From assembly GCA_023389545.1 (NCBI GenBank), contig JAEWEI010000147.1, positions 1 to 14,534 on the forward strand: DNA of 14,534 nucleotides. Direction: 5' to 3'. Shown here piece after piece: positions 5,747-12,497 of the stretch (within the stretch, counting starts at the first letter, position 1; every line of letters starts with the position of its first letter). Both the position numbers and the translations under genes were made by a program. The notes under the pieces were generated by a model that searched no databases, was not told the origin of the DNA, and saw only the letters and a program-made list of their open reading frames with translations. This stretch comes from Actinomycetes bacterium (GTDB taxonomy: Bacteria > Actinomycetota > Actinomycetes > Actinomycetales > Cellulomonadaceae).

Positions 5747-6816
5747 TGTCGGGACGGACGGGGGCGCGGGTGCCGATGGGCGCGGATTCAGGGGCGTGGG
5801 AACGCCCCGGGCGCTCGGTCGGTGTGCGGGACGTCGCCGCGCTCGCCGGGGTGTCGCTCGGCACGGTCTCCAACGTCATGAACCACCCCGAGCGGGTCGG
5901 GCCGGAGACCCGCGACCGCGTCGAGGCGGCGATGTGCTCCCTCGGATTCGTCCCGTCGCGCGCGGCCGGACAGCTCCGCAGCCGCCGGTCGGAGCTCATC
6001 GGCCTGGTGGTCCCGGACGTGGGCAACCCGTTCTGGGCGACGATGCTGCGCGGCGTCGAGACGGTGGCCGACGCCGCCGGGCTGACCATGGTGGTGGGCT
6101 CCACGCACCAGGACCCCGAGCGGCAACGGCATGTGCTGCGCGTGCTGGAGAGCCAGGGCGTGGACGGGCTGGTGATCGCGCCCATCGTGGACCGGGCCTC
6201 TGACTGGGCCTCGTTCGAGGACCGCAGGTTCGGCGTGGTGACGCTCGAGCGGCAGGCCGCCGGCTCCACCGGCGCGTGGGTGAGCCTGGACAACGTCGAG
6301 GGCGCCCGGCTGGCGATGGGCCACCTGGTCGACCTGGGGCACCGGCGCATCGCCCTGGTGAACGGGCCGCCGTCGGTGTCGTGGTGCGCTGAGCGGCGTG
6401 AGGGCGCGGTGCTGGCGATCTCCGAGCGCGGGCTCGAGGCCGAGGTTGTGCTGGTGGACGTGGTCGTGGACGACCTCACCGTCGCGGAGGGCGCCGCGGC
6501 GGTTGCCTCGCTGCTGGACGATCGCAGCGTCACCGCCGTCATGTGCGTGAACGACATGCTCGCGCTCGGCGCCCTGCTGGCGATGCAGGAGCGCGGGCTG
6601 CGCGCGCCCGAGGACGTGACGCTCGTGGGGTACGACGACGCCGACTTCGCGCCAGCCCTGAACCCGCCGCTGACCACCGTGCGGCAGCCCGCCTTCGACA
6701 TGGGCGTGGCGGCGGCAGGCCTGCTGCTGCGCGCCGACCAGCGCGCGCCTGGTGAGCACGTCAGGTTCGAGCCGAGGCTCGTCGTCCGTGGCTCCAGTGG
6801 GCCGGCGCCGGGGTGA
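5743..6816 (+). CDS. LacI-family transcriptional repressor of the sugar operon
   Basis: A 357-residue LacI/GalR-type regulator. The helix-turn-helix is at about 27-46 (VRDVAALAGVSLGTVSNVMN), the hinge helix at about 70-78 (PSRAAGQLRS, with the Leu that enters the minor groove), and the rest is a periplasmic-binding-protein-like sugar domain starting at IGLVVPDVGNPFW and containing VNDMLALGALLAM and VGYDDADFAPALNPPLTTVRQP. The start is uncertain: GTG 5743 and ATG 5746 are adjacent with a distant AGGA (5727-5730), and ATG 5776 would also leave the whole domain intact. It lies immediately upstream of, and on the same strand as, the sugar uptake operon, whose promoter has two LacI-type operators. 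The effector is presumably the imported sugar or its isomerised product. Confidence 0.93.
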   Translation: MMSGRTGARVPMGADSGAWERPGRSVGVRDVAALAGVSLGTVSNVMNHPERVGPETRDRVEAAMCSLGFVPSRAAGQLRSRRSELIGLVVPDVGNPFWATMLRGVETVADAAGLTMVVGSTHQDPERQRHVLRVLESQGVDGLVIAPIVDRASDWASFEDRRFGVVTLERQAAGSTGAWVSLDNVEGARLAMGHLVDLGHRRIALVNGPPSVSWCAERREGAVLAISERGLEAEVVLVDVVVDDLTVAEGAAAVASLLDDRSVTAVMCVNDMLALGALLAMQERGLRAPEDVTLVGYDDADFAPALNPPLTTVRQPAFDMGVAAAGLLLRADQRAPGEHVRFEPRLVVRGSSGPAPG

Positions 6817-6859
6817 TTCCTCCCGCCTGACCCGTTCTCCCGACGCCTCCCGCGGAGTC

Positions 6860-6875
6860 GTCACCGAACTGTGAC
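6860..6875. promoter_or_regulatory. Inverted repeat GTCAC-N6-GTGAC upstream of the sugar promoter
   Basis: GTCAC (6860-6864) and GTGAC (6871-6875) form a perfect palindromic pair with a 6-nt spacer, ending 9 nt before the -35 box of the sugar operon. The position suits an activator. The arm order is the reverse of the CRP/GlxR consensus (TGTGA-N6-TCACA), so it should not be called a CRP site. Confidence 0.3.
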
Positions 6876-6884
6876 CTGGCTCAT

Positions 6885-6913
6885 TTGACTTCCGACGGGA
6901 CGCGAGCGAGTCT
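6885..6913 (+). promoter_or_regulatory. Promoter of the sugar operon
   Basis: A TTGACT -35 box (6885-6890) is followed after 17 nt by GAGTCT (6908-6913), a weak -10 with the conserved second-position A and final T. Transcription would start near 6920, inside the first LacI operator, leaving a leader of about 100 nt. The leader holds a small possible stem-loop (GTGCC 6967-6971 with GGCAC 6990-6994, inner GGCG 6975-6978 with CGCC 6984-6987) shortly before the GGAGGA site. Confidence 0.55.
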
Positions 6914-6940
6914 TGAACCGGTTCAGCGTGAACCGGTTCA
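6914..6940. promoter_or_regulatory. Two tandem LacI-type operators
   Basis: The perfect 12-bp palindrome TGAACCGGTTCA occurs at 6914-6925 and again at 6929-6940, separated by GCG, with centres 15 bp apart. Flanking bases T at 6913 and A at 6941 make the whole element nearly symmetric. The central CG and TGAA/TTCA arms are typical of LacI/GalR-family operators. The element covers the likely transcription start of the sugar operon, so binding of the LacI protein encoded just upstream would block transcription. The pairing of this repressor with this site is inferred from position. Confidence 0.85.
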
Positions 6941-7018
6941 ATCGACACACGCCGGGCCGCTCCACCGTGCCGATGGCGTCACTCGCCGAGGCACCCGCAC
7001 GATCCAACGGAGGATTCT

Positions 7019-7768
7019 GTGACCCGGGACCACGTGACCCGTCGCGAGTACGACGAGTGGCTCAACGAGGCGGCGAGCCTCGCCCGCGCACTGCGCTACC
7101 CCATCACCCCCGAGATGGTGAACGACAGCGCCGGCATCGTCTTCGGCGACGACCAGTACGAGGCATTCGCGAACGGCCTCTGGTCGCGTGAGCCCTACGA
7201 GCTCATGGTGATCTTCGAGTCCCTCAACGAGGCGGCAGTCGACGGCCTGCCCGCCGCCGGCGCCGCGCACGCCGAGTACAGCGGCCTGTGCGACAAGCTG
7301 ATGATCGTGCACCCGGGCAAGTTCTGCCCGCCGCACTTCCACCAGCGCAAGACCGAGAGCTACGAGGTCGTGCTGGGCGAGATGGAGGTCTTCTACTCCC
7401 CGACCCCCGTCGCCGTCGGCGACGAGGAGGTCCTCTCGTTCAACCCCATGCCCGTCGGCGAGGCCTGGCCCGAGGGCGTGGCGCTGGCCGCCGGCCGCGA
7501 GGACTCCTACGCCGAGCTCACCAGCTACGCGCGGCTGCGCGCCGGCGACCCCAAGTTCGTCATGCACCGCAAGCACCTGCACGCGTTCCGGTGCCCCGCG
7601 GACTCCCCGGTGCCGCTCGTCGTGCGCGAGGTCTCGACCTACAGCCACGAGCCCACCGAGCACGCCCACGACAAGCCGGCGCCGCTGCCGTCCTGGGCGG
7701 GCCTGCACGACAACGCGTTCGTGTCCCCGGCGGCCAACTCCGGCCGACTCACGACCGCCATCCGCTGA
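7019..7768 (+). CDS. D-lyxose isomerase-like cupin sugar isomerase
   Basis: A 249-residue protein resembling D-lyxose ketol-isomerases, metal-dependent cupins that interconvert D-lyxose/D-xylulose and D-mannose/D-fructose. The central cupin motif KLMIVHPGKFCPPHFHQRKTE gives candidate metal ligands His106, His108 and Glu113, and a second motif MHRKHLHAF (His186/His188) is followed by the family-like VVREVSTYSHEP strand. The true substrate may differ from lyxose. The GTG start (7019-7021) follows GGAGGA (7009-7014) by 4 nt; a second GTG at 7034 is possible. First gene of the operon under the LacI operators, 35 nt before the sugar-binding protein gene, so it is likely to act on the imported sugar in the cytoplasm. 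Confidence 0.75.
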   Translation: MTRDHVTRREYDEWLNEAASLARALRYPITPEMVNDSAGIVFGDDQYEAFANGLWSREPYELMVIFESLNEAAVDGLPAAGAAHAEYSGLCDKLMIVHPGKFCPPHFHQRKTESYEVVLGEMEVFYSPTPVAVGDEEVLSFNPMPVGEAWPEGVALAAGREDSYAELTSYARLRAGDPKFVMHRKHLHAFRCPADSPVPLVVREVSTYSHEPTEHAHDKPAPLPSWAGLHDNAFVSPAANSGRLTTAIR

Positions 7769-7803
7769 CCTCACCCGATCCACCACCGTCAAAGGAGACA
7801 CCC

Positions 7804-8838
7804 GTGCGTTCCACACTCAAGGTCGTCGCGCTCACCGCGGCCGCCGGCCTCATGCTCACCGCCTGCGCGAGTGGCGCCGACGAGCCCGCCGGCGGCGCCA
7901 CCACCGGCGACTCGAACCGCGCCGAGGTGCAGTTCGAGGCCAAGGACCCGCTGACCATCGGCTACTCGGTCTACGACCTGCAGAACCCGTACTGGCAGTC
8001 CTACACCGCCGGGGTCAAGGCAGGCGCTGAGGCCGCGGGCGTCGAGGTCGTCGTCGTCGACCAGAAGTCCGACCAGAGCCAGCAGGTCTCGGGCAGCCTC
8101 GACCTGATCAACCAGGACATCTCCGGACTCATCGTCACGCCGGTGCAGCCGTCTGCGCTGCCGTCCACCATCGACGCCGCGCACGACGCGAAGATCCCGG
8201 TGGTCATCGCGGACATCGGCGTCGCAGGCGACTACGACGCGTACATCCAGTCGAACAACCTCAACGGTGGCGCGCTCGCCGCCGAGTACGTCATCGAGCA
8301 GCTCGGCGAGGTCCCCGGGCCGCACAAGGTCGGCGTCATCGAGCTGCACGCCGGCTCGGTCGTCGGCGAGGAGCGCGTCGCCGAGTTCGTCTCGATCCTC
8401 GGGGCGAACGACAACTTCGAGATCGTCTCGAGCCTGGACGGCAATGACACCGTCGACGGCGGCTTCGCGGCTGCGCAGGACATGCTCTCGGCCAACCCCG
8501 ACCTCGAGGTCATCTACGCGGCCAACGACGACTCGGCGATCGGCGCCCAGCGCGCCATGGAGACCGCCGGCAAGTCCGTCGCCGACGGCTTCATCCTCAT
8601 CGGCTTCGACGGCGCCGACGGCGCGCTCGACCTCATCGAGCAGGGCCTCATGAGCGCCACCGTGGCGCAGGACCCGTACGGCCAGGGCATCAAGGCCGTC
8701 GAGACGATCCTCGCGCTGCTCGAGGGCGAGGACGCCGGCTACGACGACGCCGACACCCGCACGGTCTTCTTCCCGGTGGAGATCGTCACGAACGACAGCC
8801 TCGCGGACTTCCGCGCGGCGCTCGCCAAGAAGAACTGA
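7804..8838 (+). CDS. Sugar ABC transporter substrate-binding lipoprotein (RbsB-like)
   Basis: A 344-residue extracytoplasmic sugar-binding protein of the Peripla_BP_4 (ribose/galactose/AI-2) type. Residues 1-21 are a lipoprotein signal ending in the lipobox LTAC, so Cys21 should be lipidated and anchored to the outer face of the membrane. The mature domain shows family landmarks: GYSVYDLQNPYWQSYTAG after the first strand, IVTPVQPSALP, IYAANDDSAIGAQRAM, IGFDGADGAL and ATVAQDPYGQG, the Asn, Asp and Gln of the last three being at positions that contact sugar in ribose-binding protein. The GTG start is fixed by the signal peptide and by AAAGGAG 6 nt upstream; a longer frame to 7288 only runs through the isomerase gene. 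It delivers substrate to the two permeases encoded downstream. Confidence 0.93.
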   Translation: MRSTLKVVALTAAAGLMLTACASGADEPAGGATTGDSNRAEVQFEAKDPLTIGYSVYDLQNPYWQSYTAGVKAGAEAAGVEVVVVDQKSDQSQQVSGSLDLINQDISGLIVTPVQPSALPSTIDAAHDAKIPVVIADIGVAGDYDAYIQSNNLNGGALAAEYVIEQLGEVPGPHKVGVIELHAGSVVGEERVAEFVSILGANDNFEIVSSLDGNDTVDGGFAAAQDMLSANPDLEVIYAANDDSAIGAQRAMETAGKSVADGFILIGFDGADGALDLIEQGLMSATVAQDPYGQGIKAVETILALLEGEDAGYDDADTRTVFFPVEIVTNDSLADFRAALAKKN

Positions 8839-8844
8839 TCCACG

Positions 8845-8883
8845 GCGGGGGGCGGGGACGGCGCGACCGTCCCCGCTCCCCGC
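8845..8883 (+). terminator. Large intercistronic stem-loop between binding-protein and ATPase genes
   Basis: Bases 8845-8861 pair with 8867-8883 in a 17-bp stem (one G-U at 8851/8877) with a 5-nt CGCGA loop; the upper 10 bp (GCGGGGACGG/CCGTCCCCGC) are perfect. No U-tract follows. The hairpin starts 7 nt after the binding-protein stop codon and ends 26 nt before the ATPase start. Such structures commonly cause partial termination or protect the 3' end of upstream mRNA, giving an excess of binding protein over membrane components; that role is inferred here. Confidence 0.75.
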
Positions 8884-8909
8884 TCCCATATCGGAGGAAG
8901 GACACGTCG

Positions 8910-10427
8910 ATGGCTGCGGTGCTGCAGGTCGTGGACGTAGTGCAGGAGTACCCGGGGGTCCGGGCGCTCAAGGGAGTGTCGATCGAGCTCGCCGCCGGCC
9001 AGGTGCTGGGGCTCGTCGGCGAGAACGGCGCGGGCAAGAGCACGCTCATCCGCATCCTCGGAGGTATCGAGCAGCCGGTGCGCGGTGAGGTGCAGGTGCA
9101 CGGCGCCCCGCACACCTTCCGCAGCTCGGCCGACTCGCAGGCCGCCGGGATCAGCGTGGTCAGCCAGGAGTTCCGGCTCGTCGCGCAGCTGTCCGTGGCG
9201 GACAACGTGTTCCTCGGCCACGAGATGACCGGTGGCGGCGTGGTCAACCGCGCCCGCACCCGCAAGCGCACCGCCGAGCTGCTCGACCAGCTCGGCCTGG
9301 ACCTCGACCCCGACCGCCCGGTCTCCTCGCTCACGGTGGGCGACCGGCAGATGGTCGAGATCGCGCGGGCGCTGTCCCGCGAGTTCGACGTGCTGATCAT
9401 GGACGAGCCGACGGCGGCGCTGAACGGCGCCGAGATCACCCGGCTGCACGGCATCGTCAACCGCCTCGCCGCACAGGGCAAGGCCATCGTCTACGTCTCG
9501 CACCACCTCGACGAGATCTTCGAGATCTGCCACGACGTGGCAGTGCTGCGCGACGGCGAGCTCGTCGCGCACGCGCCCACCGCCGAGTTGGACGAGCCGC
9601 GGCTCGTCGAGCACATGCTGGGCCGCAAGCCGCAGGCCTACGAGCGTGGCGCCGCCGCGACCGTGGGCGCCGAGGTGCGCCTCCAGGTCACCGACCTCGA
9701 GGTGCCCGGTGTGTCCACGCCATTCGACCTGACCGTGCGCGGCGGGGAGATCGTCGGGCTCGCCGGGCTGGTGGGCTCGGGTCGCACCGAGCTCACCCGC
9801 GCGCTGTTCGGCGACCTGACCGCGTTGAGCGGCGAGGTGCGCGTCGACGGCAAGCCGGTGCGGCTGCGCAACAGCCGCGAGGCCGTCCGCAACGGCGTGT
9901 TCATGCTCAGCGAGGACCGCAAGGGCGAGGGCATCCTGCCGCACCTGGACGTCACCGAGAACGCGATGGTCTCGCGTGACCGGTCGGCGCTCCCGCTGTT
10001 GCAGCGGCTGCTGCCGATGGCCCGCGACGAGCGCGCCCAGTTCTCCAAGCTCCGTGAGGACATGCGCATCCGCGTGCCGCACGGCCGCCAGCTCATCGGC
10101 AACCTCTCGGGCGGCAACCAGCAGAAGGTGCTGCTCGGCCGCGCCCTGCTGTCGGGCTGCTCGGTGCTGCTGCTCAACGAGCCCACCCGAGGGGTCGACG
10201 TCGGCGCGAAGGTCGACATCTACCAGCTCATCAAGCAGCTCGCCGACGCCGGGGTCGCCGTCGTCGTGTCGAGCTCCGACGCCCCCGAGCTCGCCGCCAT
10301 CGCCGACCGCTGCGCCGTGTACTTCGCGGGCCGCCAGGTCGCCGAGCTCCACGGGGCCGACGTCACGGAGGACAACATCGTCGGCGCGTCCGTCGGGCAG
10401 ACCGCGCAGGAGGCCACCCATGTCTGA
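8910..10427 (+). CDS. Sugar ABC transporter ATP-binding protein, double NBD (RbsA/MglA type)
   Basis: A 505-residue protein with two fused nucleotide-binding domains, the ATPase of a CUT2-type sugar importer. NBD1 (about 5-240) is complete: Walker A GENGAGKST (37-45), Q-loop Gln86, Walker B Asp165-Glu166 in LIMDEPTAAL, and His198; its signature is the degenerate LTVGDRQ (141-147) usual here. NBD2 (about 255-495) has the family's lysine-less Walker A (GLVGSGRTEL), a good signature LSGGNQQ (399-405) and no switch His. Its Walker B reads LLLNEPTRG, with Asn423 where family members normally have Asp. The ATG follows GGAGGAAGGA (8893-8902). Its last 8 nt overlap the start of the first permease (ATGTCTGA), indicating translational coupling. 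Confidence 0.95.
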   Translation: MAAVLQVVDVVQEYPGVRALKGVSIELAAGQVLGLVGENGAGKSTLIRILGGIEQPVRGEVQVHGAPHTFRSSADSQAAGISVVSQEFRLVAQLSVADNVFLGHEMTGGGVVNRARTRKRTAELLDQLGLDLDPDRPVSSLTVGDRQMVEIARALSREFDVLIMDEPTAALNGAEITRLHGIVNRLAAQGKAIVYVSHHLDEIFEICHDVAVLRDGELVAHAPTAELDEPRLVEHMLGRKPQAYERGAAATVGAEVRLQVTDLEVPGVSTPFDLTVRGGEIVGLAGLVGSGRTELTRALFGDLTALSGEVRVDGKPVRLRNSREAVRNGVFMLSEDRKGEGILPHLDVTENAMVSRDRSALPLLQRLLPMARDERAQFSKLREDMRIRVPHGRQLIGNLSGGNQQKVLLGRALLSGCSVLLLNEPTRGVDVGAKVDIYQLIKQLADAGVAVVVSSSDAPELAAIADRCAVYFAGRQVAELHGADVTEDNIVGASVGQTAQEATHV

Positions 10428-11463
10428 CACCATCGCCAACCCGAGCGCCACCGAGGCGCTCGTCGCGGACGAGCGGGCCAGGTCCGCTGAGCGCGCCCGC
10501 CGCGCGGACAGCCGCCGGCGGCTCCTGCAGAACGCCGGCGTGCTCATCCCGTTCCTGATCGTGCTCATCGCCGGGCTCGCCGCGGTGCCGAACTTCGCGT
10601 CGTCGTCGAACGTGACGAACATGCTGGTCAATGCCGCGATCCTCGCGATCGTCGGCTACGGCATGACGCTGGTCATCGCGGTGCGCGGCATCGACCTGTC
10701 GGTCGGCTCGGCCCAGGCCCTCGCCGCGTGTGTGGCCGCCGCGGCCGTGAACTCGATGGGTCCCGTCGTCGGGGCACTGGTCGGCATCGCCGTCGGCGCC
10801 GGGCTCGGCCTGGCCAACGGGCTGCTCGTGACCCAGCTCCGGGTGCCCGGCTTCGTCGCGACCCTCAGCACCATGAGCGTGTTCCGCGGGCTCGTGCTGC
10901 TGTTCACCGGCGGCGCGCCGATCATGATCGCGTCCGTCGGGTTCAAGTCCGTGGCCACCGCCAAGGTGCTGGGCATCCCGGTGCCGTTCCTCGTCGCCGC
11001 GGCCCTCGGCGTCGCCGCGTGGTTCGTGTTGGACCGCATGCGGTTCGGCAAGCACGTGGTCGCGGTGGGCGGCAGTCCGGAGGCTGCTGTCGACACCGGC
11101 ATCAGCGTGAACCGCGTGCTGCTGCTCGCGTACCTCACCGCGGGCGCCACCGCCGGCATCGGCGGCGTGCTGCTCGCCAGCCAGCTCGGCGTGGTCAACG
11201 GCTCCATCGCCGCGGGCCTCGAGCTGCAGGCCATCGCGATCGTCGTCCTCGGCGGCACCTCGATGGCCGGTGGCCGGCCGCGCATCGTCGGCACGTTCAT
11301 CGCGGCGCTGCTGCTGACGATGATCAACTCCGGCCTCAACCTGCTCAACGTCCCGTCGTTCTACCAGTACGTCGCCCTCGGAGCCCTGCTCGTGTTCGCG
11401 CTGAGCATCGACGGCGCACAGCGTGCCGCAGTCCGCCGCATGCTCGAAGGGAGGCACTCGTGA
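10420..11463 (+). CDS. Sugar ABC transporter permease 1 (RbsC-like)
   Basis: A 347-residue permease of the BPD_transp_2 family (RbsC/MglC/LsrC type) with about eight to ten membrane helices between 41 and 330, after a charged Arg-rich cytoplasmic arm (about 17-37). Family motifs are YGMTLVIAVRGIDLSVGSAQALA (about 80-102), GLANGLLVTQLRVPGFVATL, and the cytoplasmic coupling region VVLGGTSMAGGRPRIVGTFIAALLL (about 275-299), which should contact the ATPase. The ATG at 10420-10422 is set by a CAGGAGG site 6 nt upstream and by its 8-nt overlap with the ATPase gene; the open frame extends further upstream only through that gene. It ends in a GTGA overlap with the second permease. Confidence 0.93.
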   Translation: MSDTIANPSATEALVADERARSAERARRADSRRRLLQNAGVLIPFLIVLIAGLAAVPNFASSSNVTNMLVNAAILAIVGYGMTLVIAVRGIDLSVGSAQALAACVAAAAVNSMGPVVGALVGIAVGAGLGLANGLLVTQLRVPGFVATLSTMSVFRGLVLLFTGGAPIMIASVGFKSVATAKVLGIPVPFLVAAALGVAAWFVLDRMRFGKHVVAVGGSPEAAVDTGISVNRVLLLAYLTAGATAGIGGVLLASQLGVVNGSIAAGLELQAIAIVVLGGTSMAGGRPRIVGTFIAALLLTMINSGLNLLNVPSFYQYVALGALLVFALSIDGAQRAAVRRMLEGRHS

Positions 11464-12497
11464 CCACCATCGACACCGTCACCCCGACGCCCGGTCGGAC
11501 CCGCCGGGGGGCGAACGGCGGCTCGGATGAGAACGGCCCCGGCCTGCGCCAGGCGCTCGTGCAGTTCGCGTCGAAGCAGTACCTCGTCGCAGTGCTCATC
11601 GTGCTGTGCGTGGCAGTCGGGCTCGCCAAGCCCTCCTTCTGGGGCCCGGGCAACTTGTCGAACGTGCTGTTCCAGGCGTCTTTCGTGGGCCTGGCGGCGT
11701 GCGGCATGACGCTGCTCATCGCGGGCGGGCTGCTCGACCTGTCAGTCGGCGGCGTGATCGCCGTCAGCTCGATCGCGGTGGCCACCGTGCTTCCGCACAC
11801 CACGATCGGCGGCGCCATCGTGCTCGCGCTGGTCATCGGCGCGGTGCTGGGCCTGGTCAACGGGCTGCTCGTCACGTACGTGAAGATCGCGCCGTTCATC
11901 GCGACGCTCGGCACGCAGTACCTGTTCCTGGGCCTGGCGTTCATCTGGACGTCCGGCAAGGTCGTGCCGATCACGTCGAGCCACTTCCGGGGCGCCACCA
12001 CCGGCAAGCTCGGCTGGCTGCCGGTGCCGTTCCTGGTGTTCGTCGCCCTGGCGGTGCTCACGTTCCTGCTGCTGCAGCGCACGTACTTCGGCCGCACCGT
12101 GCGGGCCTTCGGCTCGAACGAGCGGGCGGCTGTGCTCGCGGGCATGCCGGTGAACCGCTCCAAGGTGATCGTGTTCATCGTGGCGGGCGTGTGCTTCGCG
12201 CTGGCCGGGGTGTTCATGGCCGGGCGGCTCTCGTCCGCCGAGGGCAACATGGCCACCGGCTTCGAGATGAACGTCATCGCGGCGGTCGTCGTGGGCGGCA
12301 CGGCGCTGCGCGGGGGACGGGGCACGATGTTCGGCACTGTCGTCGGCTCGGTGCTGTTCGCGGTGCTCGCCAATGCGCTCAACCTGCTCGGTGTGGCGTC
12401 GTACTGGCAGTACGTCCTCACCGGCGCGGTGCTCATCGCGGCCATCGCCGTCGGAGCCCGGCGGTCCTCGGCCGCCGAGGTGCGCGGGGCCGGCTGA
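11460..12497 (+). CDS. Sugar ABC transporter permease 2 (RbsC/LsrD-like)
   Basis: A 345-residue permease of the same BPD_transp_2 family as its neighbour, with a 35-residue polar N-terminal arm and about eight to ten helices from 40 to 332. It has the matching landmarks CGMTLLIAGGLLDLSVGGVIA (about 81-101), GLVNGLLVTYVKIAPFIATLGTQ, and the coupling region VVVGGTALRGGRGTMFGTVVG (about 276-296). The two permeases are clearly different in sequence, so the channel is probably a heterodimer, as in the AI-2 importer LsrCD, rather than the homodimer of ribose importers. The GTG start overlaps the upstream TGA (GTGA) with GGGAGG shortly before it; the stop overlaps the next ATG by one base (TGATG). 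Confidence 0.93.
   Translation: MTTIDTVTPTPGRTRRGANGGSDENGPGLRQALVQFASKQYLVAVLIVLCVAVGLAKPSFWGPGNLSNVLFQASFVGLAACGMTLLIAGGLLDLSVGGVIAVSSIAVATVLPHTTIGGAIVLALVIGAVLGLVNGLLVTYVKIAPFIATLGTQYLFLGLAFIWTSGKVVPITSSHFRGATTGKLGWLPVPFLVFVALAVLTFLLLQRTYFGRTVRAFGSNERAAVLAGMPVNRSKVIVFIVAGVCFALAGVFMAGRLSSAEGNMATGFEMNVIAAVVVGGTALRGGRGTMFGTVVGSVLFAVLANALNLLGVASYWQYVLTGAVLIAAIAVGARRSSAAEVRGAG

Noticed and set aside
6860..6875. CRP/GlxR binding site
   Set aside because: The arms are GTCAC...GTGAC, opposite in order to TGTGA...TCACA, so only an unassigned inverted repeat is reported.
6913..7018. An ATG-initiated frame starting inside the LacI operators
   Set aside because: It reads through the operator and the isomerase gene in a different frame and has no ribosome binding site.
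7288..7803. N-terminal extension of the sugar-binding protein frame
   Set aside because: It overlaps the isomerase gene, and the signal peptide with lipobox fixes the start at GTG 7804.
8739..10631. 630-codon minus-strand open frame opposite the ATPase gene
   Set aside because: It crosses several plus-strand genes, has biased composition and no domain; the plus-strand frame has all ABC ATPase motifs.
11606..12496. Long upstream extension of the DUF4432 frame
   Set aside because: It runs through the second permease gene in another frame; homology begins only after ATG 12497, which overlaps the permease stop.
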